A stretch of DNA of 51,408 nucleotides. It comes from JAVBSN01 sp031547045. Its GTDB lineage: Bacteria; Bacillota; Clostridia; Lachnospirales; Lachnospiraceae. Location: NCBI GenBank assembly GCA_031547045.1, contig JAVBSN010000054.1, positions 1 through 51,408 of the forward strand, in the 5' to 3' direction. The notes under the pieces were generated by a model. The model was not told the DNA's origin, searched no databases, and was given only the letters and a program-made list of their open reading frames with translations. The position numbers and the translations under genes are program-made. This document shows, piece by piece, positions 24,944 through 33,342 of the stretch (position 1 is its first letter; every line of letters begins with the position of its first letter).

Positions 24944-25110
24944 AGTACCACTCCCTTTCGCATCAGTTAAATTAATTTCCTCTAGTCAACTGCCTTATGT
25001 GATATGTACATATTAACTGAATGCGGTATTTCTTAACAGTAACTACACTGGTGCATTTTTCAGGGCCTGCTCTAATGCGTATCTGGTTTTCCGCTTATTG
25101 TAGCATTATA

Positions 25111-25221
25111 CTATCCATACAGAAAACAAGCATAATTAACAAAATCTCTTCCTCTTAATAAAAATTTATTTATTAATTTGTCACATGCCTCAATGCTCTT
25201 TGATTTTTCTAACTTTTTCAA
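25111..25221 (-). CDS. Possible 36-residue peptide or gene fragment
   Basis: TTG start with GGAG 7 nt upstream. Reads MKKLEKSKSIEACDKLINKF then LLRGRDFVNYACFLYG. Rich in Lys/Leu, no family recognised. It sits between the RlmD-type relic and a stretch without genes (24944-25110), so it may be part of a larger decayed gene. Confidence 0.25.
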   Translation of the reverse strand: MKKLEKSKSIEACDKLINKFLLRGRDFVNYACFLYG

Positions 25222-25253
25222 ATTACCACTCCAAACTCATAATAATTTTTGAT

Positions 25254-25546
25254 TTACACCATCCCAAAATGCTTAAGCGCATCCATAATTGTCTTTTCCT
25301 TCTCTGCTGAACACTTCGGTTGTCTTGCATTCTCTGACTTTGTCAAGTTATAGTTTTCACCAACCTAAATATAATCATCCTATCTTTGTTGGAATAAAAG
25401 AACGAACTGACTCAGTCGTAAAGTTCAACCAATCGCACTTCGCTTCTCTCGTGCTCTTGGGAACTTCTGACATGGTCAGCGCCACATGCTCACTGCGTCG
25501 CTTTACTCCTAGTGAGCAAGGCTACCGCCTCAACGTGCGAAGCCAT
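25254..25546 (-). pseudogene. Relic of the C-terminal extension of an RlmD-type RNA methyltransferase
   Basis: On the minus strand one frame reads ASHVEAVALLTRS, like the HVETVVLLS end of the catalytic domain of Clostridia RlmD-type enzymes. Further on, GENYNLTKSENARQPKCSAE then KEKTIMDALKHFGMV-stop matches the end of the extension many Lachnospiraceae proteins of this type carry. Between them the sequence is richer in G and C, and the frame is broken by several stops. This is therefore a relic with a replaced or degraded middle. The intact rlmD-type gene in this window (26932-28305) ends without such an extension. Confidence 0.5.
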
Positions 25547-25725
25547 CTTTTCCCCATATTCGAATTCGCAAAGATTAAAGACCGCGTAATCGTTCCCCTT
25601 CTTTTTTTGTGTTTTTACCTACTCCTATTTTCCTATAGATTCAGTTTTTACTGTCACTTAGCTACCTTTTAGTGCGGCTCTTTCGACTTTTAGGGGTTTT
25701 TAGAGGTTGCCTTAAAGTAATTTGT

Positions 25726-26424
25726 TCATTCTTTGAAAAAACAAATTTCAAGTCCGTCGCTGCCGATGAAAATTTTTGTTGTATTTCCATATTCATTCGG
25801 AAACGTGTAAACGGTACAGCCTTCAATGTTGTTGCTTATAAAATCCGGTGCTATGTCTGCCGGTATTTTATCGTCGGAGGTTGCTTTTTGTACCGAGCTT
25901 GCCGCTGCTTTGGCAATTATCCGGTATGACATTATTGTATTTTTATCGGCACTAAAAGACAGTGCGTAATAACAATTACCGGAAATCCCCTCACCCAATA
26001 CTCTGAATCTTATATCCTTTGCATCATCGGGGATATTTTCCGGGAATAACTCACTGAGAGAATTATCACTGCTGCGGTAATTTTTATAAACGAATACAGG
26101 ACGATACGGGAAAAGTCCGCTGATGAACGGCGATACGAGCAATGATACCGCCGTAAGCGCAATTGCTGCGGTAAGAAGCCGCCTGAAGCTTTTTTTGCTC
26201 CGTTTTCCGTCGTTATCTTCTTCATTTATTTCTGATTTTTTCCCGAATATCCGTATAAGGAACAGAACGGTAAACACCAAAAGCACAAGAAATGTAACTA
26301 TGCTGCCGAGACGTGCAAATTTAACCGATTCCAATGCATAATAAAAACAGACTGCCAAAAAAACAGAAGCTGCAATACCAAATTTTAGTTTACTGATAAT
26401 AATACCTCCCAATAAACCGCGCAT
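25726..26424 (-). CDS. Membrane protein of unknown function
   Basis: A 232-residue protein. Membrane spans near residues 10-30 (ISKLKFGIAASVFLAVCFYY), 38-60 (LGSIVTFLVLLVFTVLFLIR) and 83-103 (LLTAAIALTAVSLLVSPFIS), with a charged loop (KKSEINEEDNDGKRSKKS) between spans 2 and 3. The roughly 130-residue C-terminal part (YRPVFVYKNYRSSDNSLSEL through GSDGLEICFFKE) probably faces outside. No family recognised. Codon use is visibly richer in G and C (GCC, GCG, CGG) than in the neighbours, which suggests recent transfer. Confidence 0.65.
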   Translation of the reverse strand: MRGLLGGIIISKLKFGIAASVFLAVCFYYALESVKFARLGSIVTFLVLLVFTVLFLIRIFGKKSEINEEDNDGKRSKKSFRRLLTAAIALTAVSLLVSPFISGLFPYRPVFVYKNYRSSDNSLSELFPENIPDDAKDIRFRVLGEGISGNCYYALSFSADKNTIMSYRIIAKAAASSVQKATSDDKIPADIAPDFISNNIEGCTVYTFPNEYGNTTKIFIGSDGLEICFFKE

Positions 26425-26470
26425 TGATAGTATTTCAGAACTATCGGTACGCGATTTTTATAATTTATGA

Positions 26471-26803
26471 TTATTTTGTCCAGCTAAGTGTTGTTGTATA
26501 ATAACCAAGCACATTATAGGGTTCGGCTTCGTCGAAACATGAAAGAAGAACATATCCGTCGTTTGAAACAAAACCTACCCTATTGTCTCCGTCGCTTGCA
26601 TTGGACTCATAGAGATCATAGTAATCAACTATATAGTAGTTCAAAACTGCGAAGTAGGTCGTACAGTCGAAAGAGCACTCGGTCGTCATAACCGCGTCGC
26701 ACTTGTTAACGGAGAACCAGGAGTCAAGCTCATACTTACAAGCAAAATTAGTCAATCTTATTCGCATTTTTCTGAGGCTAGACCTTTTATCGTCTCTGCG
26801 CAT
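26471..26803 (-). CDS. Small protein of unknown function
   Basis: A 110-residue protein: basic start MRRDDKRSSLRKMRIRLTNF, then a Tyr/Asp/Cys-rich part (ECSFDCTTYFAVLNYYIVDY, SNDGYVLLSCFDEAEPYNVL). No membrane span or signal peptide. GGAG lies 8 nt before the ATG and a TATAAT box about 30 bp upstream, so it is probably expressed. Same G+C-richer style and strand as the membrane protein 47 bp downstream, so the two may form one acquired unit. No family recognised. Confidence 0.5.
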   Translation of the reverse strand: MRRDDKRSSLRKMRIRLTNFACKYELDSWFSVNKCDAVMTTECSFDCTTYFAVLNYYIVDYYDLYESNASDGDNRVGFVSNDGYVLLSCFDEAEPYNVLGYYTTTLSWTK

Positions 26804-26840
26804 TTATCAATCTCCGCGTAATATTATACCTATTTCTCGC

Positions 26841-26893
26841 AACCGTCTGTGGGAACAGAAATCTCTATCCGACCGCCCACAAACCGTCTGTGG
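26841..26893. repeat. Direct repeat AACCGTCTGTGG
   Basis: Two exact 12-bp copies at 26841-26852 and 26882-26893, 41 bp apart, upstream of the 110-residue gene and just past the rlmD stop. The second copy also forms an inverted repeat with CCACA. It may mark the border of the G+C-richer insert or be a regulatory site. Confidence 0.4.
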
Positions 26894-26931
26894 AAATCGC
26901 ACTCCAAACAAACGCCCAATTTACGGGCTTT

Positions 26932-28305
26932 CTACGCCTTCCTCTCTAGCAAACAAACTGTCTCTGAATGTCCAGAATGCCCAAATTGATCTACAACCGA
27001 AACCTTCTTAACCTCATATCCACTTTCCCCTAGTATCTTAATATCTCTTGCTAGGGTTGCTGGGTCACAGCTTACATATACTATTCTCTTTGGTGCCATC
27101 TCCACCAATGTATCTAACAATACCTTGTCACAGCCTTTTCTTGGTGGGTCTACCACTACAACGGATGCTTTTTTATTTTTCATATCCTTCTCATATTGTT
27201 CTGGCACTACTTCTTCTGCCTTTCCAACAAAGAATTCTGTATTTTCTATATTATTAATCTTAGCATTATTTCTTGCATCATCAATGGCTTCTGGTATAAT
27301 TTCAACTCCATATACTTTCTTAGCTTTCTTGGCTAAGAATAATGAAATTGTTCCTATTCCACAATACATATCCCACACGACCTCATCGCCACTAAGGTCT
27401 GCATATTCAAGTGCTTTGTTATATAACACTTTAGTTTGTGTTGGATTAACTTGATAAAATGATAATGGTGATATTTGATATTTAACATCATCTATATAGT
27501 CAGTAATGTAATCTTGTCCCCATAGAGTAATACATTTGTTGCCTAATATTTTATTAGTTCTATCTCTATTAATATTTATACTTATACTAGTCATATTAGG
27601 TATATCAGCTAGGCTCTCTACAAACTTATCACTATTAGGCAACTTGCCACCATTTATAACTAAGCACACCATTATTTCACCTGTTACAAATCCTACTCTT
27701 GTAAGTACATGTCTAACTATTCCTTTATGAGTTTCTTCATCGTAAGTTGAAATGTTATTATCCTCTATAAATTTTCTAACTCTTTTTATAAGTTCATCAT
27801 TTATCTCAGCTTGTATGTAACAAGAATCAGTATCTATAATTGAGTGAGTTCTTCCTGCATAAAATCCTATATTAACCTTGCCGTCTTTATCTCTTGCTAT
27901 AGGAAATTGTGCTTTATTTCTATAATGATAAGGATTGTCCATTCCGTATATAGGTTCCATTTTATCTTCAATGTCTTTTAATCCACCTATTCTCTCTAGA
28001 CAATTCTTAACCTTATTCCATTTATAATCTAATTGCTTTTTGTAATCGATATGTTGAATAGTACAACCACCGCATCTATTAGCATTAGGGCATACTGGTT
28101 CTACTCTATATGGAGACGAAATTATTATTTCCATTAATCTTCCATAAGCATAATTTTTCTTAGCCTTAATTATCTTAATCTTAGCCTTATCACCCATTAC
28201 TGTGTCTTTAACAAATACAGCTATACCATCTATTCGCCCTATTCCTTCGCCGTCAGTTCCTATGTCTTCAATATCTATAATATATTCCTTATTTTTTTCT
28301 AACAT
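26932..28305 (-). CDS. rlmD: 23S rRNA (uracil-C5)-methyltransferase RlmD/RlmCD (RumA family)
   Basis: A 457-residue SAM-dependent RNA methyltransferase that makes 5-methyluridine in 23S rRNA. N-terminal TRAM domain (residues about 1-60, YIIDIEDIGTDGEGIGRIDG). Then a Cys cluster for an iron-sulfur centre (CPNANRCGGCTIQH), the SAM motif VWDMYCGIGTISLFLA, VVVDPPRKGCD, and the catalytic-Cys motif IVYVSCDPATLARD, ending GHSGHSETVCLLERKA. Gram-positive bacteria use one such enzyme for both U747 and U1939. The ribosome binding site GGAGGT lies directly next to the T run of a strong terminator hairpin, so expression seems to depend on read-through from yhaM or on attenuation. Confidence 0.94.
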   Translation of the reverse strand: MLEKNKEYIIDIEDIGTDGEGIGRIDGIAVFVKDTVMGDKAKIKIIKAKKNYAYGRLMEIIISSPYRVEPVCPNANRCGGCTIQHIDYKKQLDYKWNKVKNCLERIGGLKDIEDKMEPIYGMDNPYHYRNKAQFPIARDKDGKVNIGFYAGRTHSIIDTDSCYIQAEINDELIKRVRKFIEDNNISTYDEETHKGIVRHVLTRVGFVTGEIMVCLVINGGKLPNSDKFVESLADIPNMTSISININRDRTNKILGNKCITLWGQDYITDYIDDVKYQISPLSFYQVNPTQTKVLYNKALEYADLSGDEVVWDMYCGIGTISLFLAKKAKKVYGVEIIPEAIDDARNNAKINNIENTEFFVGKAEEVVPEQYEKDMKNKKASVVVVDPPRKGCDKVLLDTLVEMAPKRIVYVSCDPATLARDIKILGESGYEVKKVSVVDQFGHSGHSETVCLLERKA

Positions 28306-28314
28306 GTTACCTCC

Positions 28315-28359
28315 AAAAAAGCACTTCTAGTTGAAATGTAAATATTCAAATAGAAGTGC
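28315..28359 (-). terminator. Terminator/attenuator between yhaM and rlmD
   Basis: Long stem: GCACTTCTA (28321-28329) pairs with TAGAAGTGC (28350-28358), and the inner TTGAA/TTCAA pairs extend it. On the minus strand it is followed by six T residues (28320-28315) and immediately by the rlmD ribosome binding site (28314-28309). It ends yhaM transcripts and leaves no room for a promoter before rlmD. Confidence 0.85.
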
Positions 28360-28368
28360 CTATATTTT

Positions 28369-29310
28369 CTATAATGTTGTTGTTCTAATTGGACTATCAA
28401 ATATTCTCTGATATTTTGTCCATTCTTCTGTTCCTTCAACATCGCCTAATGCTTCAATAAAGCTTTGAATCTTGGCATCTGCATTATCTGCTGCCGATAA
28501 TACTAATGCTTCTAATAATGCTGGTTTCTTAGGTGATCCATACTCTAATTCTCCATGATGTGATAATATACAATGCTTAAGTTCATTACCTAGCTTTGTT
28601 GGGAAGCCATCTATTTGCTTAATTACTTCATCAATCATCATAGTTCCCATTACTATATGACCAATTAATTGACCTTCATCTGTATAATCGTTTTGTGGGA
28701 AGTTAGATAATTCATATATCTTTCCTATATCATGAAGCATAGCCACTGTTACTAATAAATCTTTGTTAATAGTCGGATATGCACTTGCAAAATATACACA
28801 CATATTAGCTACTGCTAAAGAATGTTCTAACAGGCCTCCTACAAAACCATGATGTATAGATTTCGCTGCTGAATGATCTTTAAATTCTTTTATTAAATCC
28901 TTATCTTCAACAAAGAAATGCTCTAGTAATTTTTTTAAATGTGGTTCCTTAATATCCCTTATTAATACTAATAATTGTTCATACATCTCGTTTATATCTT
29001 TTTTCGAACAAGGCATATAATCACTAGGTATATATTCACCTTCTTGAGCAATTCTAACTCTCTTTACATTCATTTGTAATGCACCATTAAAACTTGTAAT
29101 TTGTGCATCTACATGAATATAATTCATTGCTTCAAAATGACCTATTCCATTGTTAAGATCCCATATCTTTGCATCTATCATTCCTGTCTTATCTTGAAGT
29201 TGCATAGAATAATAACTCTTACCATTTTTGGCTGTTGCTACAACTTTGCTCTTGCATAAGTATACTGACGATACCATGTCGCCTTCTATTAATTCATCTA
29301 TATATCTCAT
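28369..29310 (-). CDS. yhaM: 3'-5' exoribonuclease YhaM
   Basis: A 313-residue protein with the YhaM layout: N-terminal OB-fold nucleic-acid-binding domain (residues about 15-90, YSMQLQDKTGMIDAKIWDLN) and an HD-type metal-dependent domain (HHGFVGGLLEHSLAVANMC, then VAMLHDIGKIYELS and CILSHHGELEYGSP). It trims RNA, and single-stranded DNA in vitro, from the 3' end with Mn2+. Length equals B. subtilis YhaM. Ends at a strong terminator directly before rlmD. Confidence 0.93.
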   Translation of the reverse strand: MRYIDELIEGDMVSSVYLCKSKVVATAKNGKSYYSMQLQDKTGMIDAKIWDLNNGIGHFEAMNYIHVDAQITSFNGALQMNVKRVRIAQEGEYIPSDYMPCSKKDINEMYEQLLVLIRDIKEPHLKKLLEHFFVEDKDLIKEFKDHSAAKSIHHGFVGGLLEHSLAVANMCVYFASAYPTINKDLLVTVAMLHDIGKIYELSNFPQNDYTDEGQLIGHIVMGTMMIDEVIKQIDGFPTKLGNELKHCILSHHGELEYGSPKKPALLEALVLSAADNADAKIQSFIEALGDVEGTEEWTKYQRIFDSPIRTTTL

Positions 29311-29370
29311 TATGTAGTCCCTTCATTTATATAATATATTAAGTAATAATAGTATAATACACTATAATTT

Positions 29371-30237
29371 TCAAACCAACAACATTTTAATATAATATTC
29401 TATCATCTCATATATACTATCTTCTATATCTGAAAATATATATCCTATATTATCTGCTTTATTTGTATTAATCCCGTATTCACATGTACCATTGTATGGC
29501 GCAGTTTCTCCACTATTATCAATTATTGCTTTTTTACCCGTCTTACGCTCAACGTAATCTAAAATATTTCTTATTGAAATTGTTCCACTACACGCTCCAT
29601 TAATTGAACCTGTATAATCACTTTCGGTCAAAAATGCTAAGAATTTTCCAGCTTCATCAGAAGTTATAAAACTCATTTGGCAATCAATATTATCTATATT
29701 CATAGGAATCTGTTTAATAGTATGTTCGACATAAAATTTCAATCTTTCAGTATAATCATCCTTACCTATAACATATGGAATTCTAACTGCTACTGAATTC
29801 TGAGTAGCATATTCATGTACTAAGGCACCCTCTGCTAATCTCTTAATTTCATCATAAGAATAATCTGCTCTATTGCACCAAATAAGTTCTTTATTAGCAG
29901 GCAAGTAATCTTCTTCAATTGTGTTAGGATGAAGTTCATATACTGCTGTGGAAGATACCATTATATATCTATTACATTTAATTGATTCTAATGTATAACG
30001 TACATCATTTGAACAATATGCAAGGTCATCAAATACAACATCATATTCTACATTACTAAACTTTGATTTCATATCTTCAAAATCCGTATGGTCTACAATA
30101 ATTCTATCTACTGAGTCTCCAAAAGAATCTACTGTATTTCCCCTTGTAGCAATTGTAACACCATAACCTTTGGCAATTAATTCTCTTACTAAATGTACTC
30201 CAAAAAATCTTGTTCCGCCTAACACTAATACCTTCAT
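29371..30237 (-). CDS. NAD-dependent epimerase/dehydratase family protein
   Basis: A 288-residue short-chain dehydrogenase of the extended type. The Rossmann nucleotide site is at the very start (MKVLVLGGTRFFGVHLVREL), followed by VTIATRGNT and the DDLAYCSNDV segment. The active-site region is IMVSSTAVYE with a downstream YDEIKR (Tyr and Lys in atypical spacing). The sugar or RNA substrate is unknown. Proteins of this group are related to UDP-glucose epimerases and to chloroplast RNA-binding SDR proteins. GGAGG precedes the start. Confidence 0.85.
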   Translation of the reverse strand: MKVLVLGGTRFFGVHLVRELIAKGYGVTIATRGNTVDSFGDSVDRIIVDHTDFEDMKSKFSNVEYDVVFDDLAYCSNDVRYTLESIKCNRYIMVSSTAVYELHPNTIEEDYLPANKELIWCNRADYSYDEIKRLAEGALVHEYATQNSVAVRIPYVIGKDDYTERLKFYVEHTIKQIPMNIDNIDCQMSFITSDEAGKFLAFLTESDYTGSINGACSGTISIRNILDYVERKTGKKAIIDNSGETAPYNGTCEYGINTNKADNIGYIFSDIEDSIYEMIEYYIKMLLV

Positions 30238-30246
30238 ACATGCCTC

Positions 30247-30372
30247 CTAGATATGTTTTTTCCATTCCCCTTTAAATGAGTTATCTGGATATACTAATTT
30301 CCAAACAGTTTTACACCATTTACACTTATACCATTCTTCTTTTGAATTCAAGTTGATCCCCTGAAAAACCAT
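30247..30372 (-). CDS. Small CxxC protein overlapping the Imm74-like gene
   Basis: A 41-codon frame, MVFQGINLNSKEEWYKCKWC then KTVWKLVYPDNSFKGEWKKH, overlapping the 3' end of the Imm74-like gene by 47 nt in another frame. The CKWC pair and conserved-looking W/P/G spacing (WYKCKWCKTVW, YPDxxFKGxW) suggest a short zinc-ribbon-like protein. The ribosome binding site is weak (GAAG), so translational coupling is likely. It might instead be the true C-terminus of the upstream protein restored by a frameshift. Confidence 0.5.
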   Translation of the reverse strand: MVFQGINLNSKEEWYKCKWCKTVWKLVYPDNSFKGEWKKHI

Positions 30373-30724
30373 CTATTTCTTCAGATATATCACAAAAGCA
30401 GTTTATACTTACTACTTTACTAGACTTTATCTTTTCACCATTAAGGCGTATAAGCGGGTTCCCATATAAGTCAAAATAGATACCTTTGTCTTCATCATCC
30501 ATAAAAACAATACGACAATATCCATCCCATACATACTTATTTACCTCTTTCATAATGTATAATTTCTCATCTATGGTCATGGCATTCTCTGAATCTGCGG
30601 GTAACCATTCTGTAGAATCTATCCATGCTACAAAACCACCACTAGTTATTTCCCCATGAAATCTTATTACTTTGCCTTTGTATTCCATATCAAGATTACT
30701 TTGTTTAATTGATATTATTTTCAT
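30326..30724 (-). CDS. Imm74-like immunity-type protein
   Basis: A 132-residue protein resembling the Imm74 immunity family of polymorphic toxin systems: SIKQSNLDMEYKGKVIRFHG, EITSGGFVAWIDSTEWLPAD, then TIDEKLYIMKEVNKYVWDGY. The GE(I/L)xxGGF motif and the DEKxxI helix are the family marks. No toxin gene with a matching cargo is adjacent, so it is an orphan immunity gene or a domain used elsewhere. I chose the ATG at 30724 because a promoter (TTGTAT-18-TATAAT) occupies the longer frame from 30805. Its end overlaps a small CxxC reading frame. Confidence 0.6.
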   Translation of the reverse strand: MKIISIKQSNLDMEYKGKVIRFHGEITSGGFVAWIDSTEWLPADSENAMTIDEKLYIMKEVNKYVWDGYCRIVFMDDEDKGIYFDLYGNPLIRLNGEKIKSSKVVSINCFCDISEEIDGFSGDQLEFKRRMV

Positions 30725-30775
30725 TATCTTTACCCAACTTAAAATTTCTAAGCATTTCCCAACTCTTTCAGTGCC

Positions 30776-30805
30776 ATTATACCACCTAATTTGTCTATAA
30801 TACAA
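30776..30805 (-). promoter_or_regulatory. Promoter of the Imm74-like gene
   Basis: Minus strand: TTGTAT (30805-30800), 18-bp spacer, TATAAT (30781-30776). Lies 52 bp upstream of the chosen start and supports it. Confidence 0.6.
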
Positions 30806-30858
30806 TCTGCAAATCCCCCTTTATACTTTTGCCAAAATGCTATATAATATATTTAATT

Positions 30859-30884
30859 ATGTGCAATAATAAAATTATGCACAT
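30859..30884. promoter_or_regulatory. Inverted repeat upstream of mutS2
   Basis: ATGTGCA (30859-30865) and TGCACAT (30878-30884) with a 12-bp AT-rich spacer, 37 bp before the mutS2 start. Could be an operator or a leader hairpin. Confidence 0.4.
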
Positions 30885-30920
30885 TCATTTATATAGACCC
30901 ACTTTAGAAAGGCAGTACTC

Positions 30921-33311
30921 ATGGACAACAGGTCACTTAAAATATTAGAATACAATAAAATAATAGATATGCTTACAGGCTTTGCTTCTTCACCAATGGG
31001 CAAGGCTCTTTGTCATTCTCTTTCTCCAAATACAAATATTACAGAAATTACATCTATGCAAGAAGAGACTAGAGATGCTCTAAGTCGTATATACAAACAT
31101 GGTGGTGTTTCATTTATGGGATTAACCGATATTGGCGCTTCCCTAAAACGTCTTGAAGTTGAGGCTTCACTTACTACTACTGAATTACTAGATATAGCAA
31201 GAGTTTTAGCAACTGCAAGTTCTGTAAAGCAATATGGCGAAAATCTTAGTGAGGAGCATGTACCTGATACTCTTGATGGTAGCTTTGCTGAACTTATTCC
31301 CCTAGAATCACTACTTAGAGAGATTAGAAGATGTATACTTTCAGAGGAAGAAATAGCTGATGATGCATCAAGAGCTTTAAAAGATATTAGAAAAACAATT
31401 AAACTTACAAATGATAAGATTCACAACCAACTTATCTCTGTTGTCAATTCTCAAAACAATAGAGCCATGCTACAAGATGCTATTGTAACAATGCGTAATG
31501 GTAGATATTGTATTCCTGTTAAGCAAGAATACAAAGGACTTTTTCCTGGTATGATTCACGATCAATCTTCTTCCGGCTCTACAGTATTTATAGAGCCAAT
31601 GGCCGTAGTTAATCTTAACAACGAACTTAAAGAGTTAGAAAATAGAGAACTAATTGAGATAGATAAAATATTAACTGATTTAAGTAATCAAGTATCATTT
31701 GAACTAGACACTATAAGAGCCGACGTTGCGATCCTTACTAATCTTGATTTTATATTTGCAAGAGCAGGTTTCGCCAAATCATACAATGGAAGTGAGCCAA
31801 TATTTAATACTGATGGTATTATAAATATTAAGCAAGGTCGCCACCCATTATTAGATAAACACAAAGTTGTTCCTATTGACATCCGTTTAGGCGAAGATTA
31901 TTCAATGCTTATTATTACAGGCCCAAATACAGGTGGTAAGACAGTTTCACTAAAAACTCTAGGTCTATTTACACTAATGGGACAATCTGGCCTCCATATT
32001 CCTGCCTTTGAAGGTTCTCGACTATCAGTATTTACCGACGTATTTGCAGATATTGGTGACGAACAAAGTATTGAGCAGAGCTTAAGTACATTTTCATCAC
32101 ATATGACTAAGATTGTATCAATTCTTGAGAAAGCAAACTCATCTACCCTTGTATTATTTGATGAGCTTGGTGGAGGTACTGACCCTATTGAAGGAGCAGC
32201 ACTTGCTATTGCTATACTTAATCATCTTAACTCACAAAGCATAAGATGTATGGCAACCACACATTATAGCGAACTTAAAACATTTGCACTGTCAACTGAT
32301 GGCATTGAAAATGCTTGTTGCGAATTTGACCTTACCTCTCTTAGACCTACTTATAAATTATTAATAGGTATTCCTGGTAAATCAAATGCATTTGCAATTT
32401 CTAAGAAACTTGGACTACCTGATTATATAATTGAAAATGCTAAGACCCAAATAGATAGTAGCACCATAGATTTTGAAACTCTTATTAGCGATTTAGAAAA
32501 GAGCAAACTAGCTGTAGAAGTTGAAAAAGCTGAGATTGAGAACTATAAAGCCGAAATGTTAGAATTAAAGACTAAATTATCTTCTAAACAAGAAGATTTA
32601 GATGCAAAAAAAGCTGAACTTATTAGACAAGCTAAAGAAGAAGCTCGTGATATACTAGAGGAAGCAAAAGAATTTGCTGATGATACTATCAGAAAATATA
32701 ATAAATGGATTAAGAACCCTAACAAAGCTAATAACAAAACTCTTGAAGAAGAACGTAGCAAGGTTAGAACAAAACTTAACAAAGTTAGTGGTGAATTAGA
32801 GTACAAAGCGCCTAATAGAACAGCTAAGCATAAGGCTAGTGATTTTCATCTTGGTGATACAGTTAAGGTATTAACCCTTGGCACTACTGGTACTGTTAAT
32901 TCTCTACCAAACCAAAAAGGCGACTTGTATGTAACTATGGGAATATTAAAAAGTCTTGTTAATATTAAAGATTTAGAGATAACAGTGGATCCAACTAGTG
33001 GTAAAGAGACATTTAAGAAATTCTCTAATTCAAGAACTTCTAATAGTAGTACCCTTGTAAAAGCAGCTACTATAAAACCTGAGATTAATTTACTTGGACT
33101 TACTACTGCCGAAGCAATTTCTGAATTAGAAAAATATCTTGATGATGCTTATATTTCTAATCTAACGACTGTAAGAGTTGTTCATGGAAAAGGAACTGGC
33201 GCACTTAGAAATGCGATTCATGCTTATCTCAAAAAGCAAAAAAATGTTAAATCTTATAGGCTGGGTGAATTTGGCGAAGGAGACGCTGGTGTTACAATTG
33301 TTGAATTATAA
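30921..33311 (+). CDS. mutS2: Endonuclease MutS2 (ribosome-collision/recombination factor)
   Basis: A 796-residue MutS2. N-terminal helical core, ATPase domain with Walker A TGPNTGGKTVSLK, Walker B region LVLFDELGGGTDPIEGAAL and CMATTHYSELK, a long coiled coil (about residues 510-630), a KOW-like segment, and a C-terminal Smr nuclease domain (LLGLTTAEAISELEKYLDDA, VRVVHGKGTGALRNAI). It lacks the mismatch-recognition domain of MutS. The family suppresses recombination and in B. subtilis acts on stalled, collided ribosomes. AGAAAGG precedes the ATG. Heads an operon with a two-component system (31-bp gap). Confidence 0.97.
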   Translation: MDNRSLKILEYNKIIDMLTGFASSPMGKALCHSLSPNTNITEITSMQEETRDALSRIYKHGGVSFMGLTDIGASLKRLEVEASLTTTELLDIARVLATASSVKQYGENLSEEHVPDTLDGSFAELIPLESLLREIRRCILSEEEIADDASRALKDIRKTIKLTNDKIHNQLISVVNSQNNRAMLQDAIVTMRNGRYCIPVKQEYKGLFPGMIHDQSSSGSTVFIEPMAVVNLNNELKELENRELIEIDKILTDLSNQVSFELDTIRADVAILTNLDFIFARAGFAKSYNGSEPIFNTDGIINIKQGRHPLLDKHKVVPIDIRLGEDYSMLIITGPNTGGKTVSLKTLGLFTLMGQSGLHIPAFEGSRLSVFTDVFADIGDEQSIEQSLSTFSSHMTKIVSILEKANSSTLVLFDELGGGTDPIEGAALAIAILNHLNSQSIRCMATTHYSELKTFALSTDGIENACCEFDLTSLRPTYKLLIGIPGKSNAFAISKKLGLPDYIIENAKTQIDSSTIDFETLISDLEKSKLAVEVEKAEIENYKAEMLELKTKLSSKQEDLDAKKAELIRQAKEEARDILEEAKEFADDTIRKYNKWIKNPNKANNKTLEEERSKVRTKLNKVSGELEYKAPNRTAKHKASDFHLGDTVKVLTLGTTGTVNSLPNQKGDLYVTMGILKSLVNIKDLEITVDPTSGKETFKKFSNSRTSNSSTLVKAATIKPEINLLGLTTAEAISELEKYLDDAYISNLTTVRVVHGKGTGALRNAIHAYLKKQKNVKSYRLGEFGEGDAGVTIVEL

Positions 33312-33342
33312 ATAATAGTTTTAGAAAGAATGGGGTACATTT

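Noticed and set aside
25289..25929. Plus-strand frames of 127 and 85 residues in the region of the RlmD-type relic.
   Set aside because: Low-complexity content with no start signal. The minus strand carries recognisable protein relics and a better gene.
26488..27011. Plus-strand frames of 67 and 102 residues.
   Set aside because: Opposite the 110-residue gene and the end of rlmD. No ribosome binding sites and no domain likeness.
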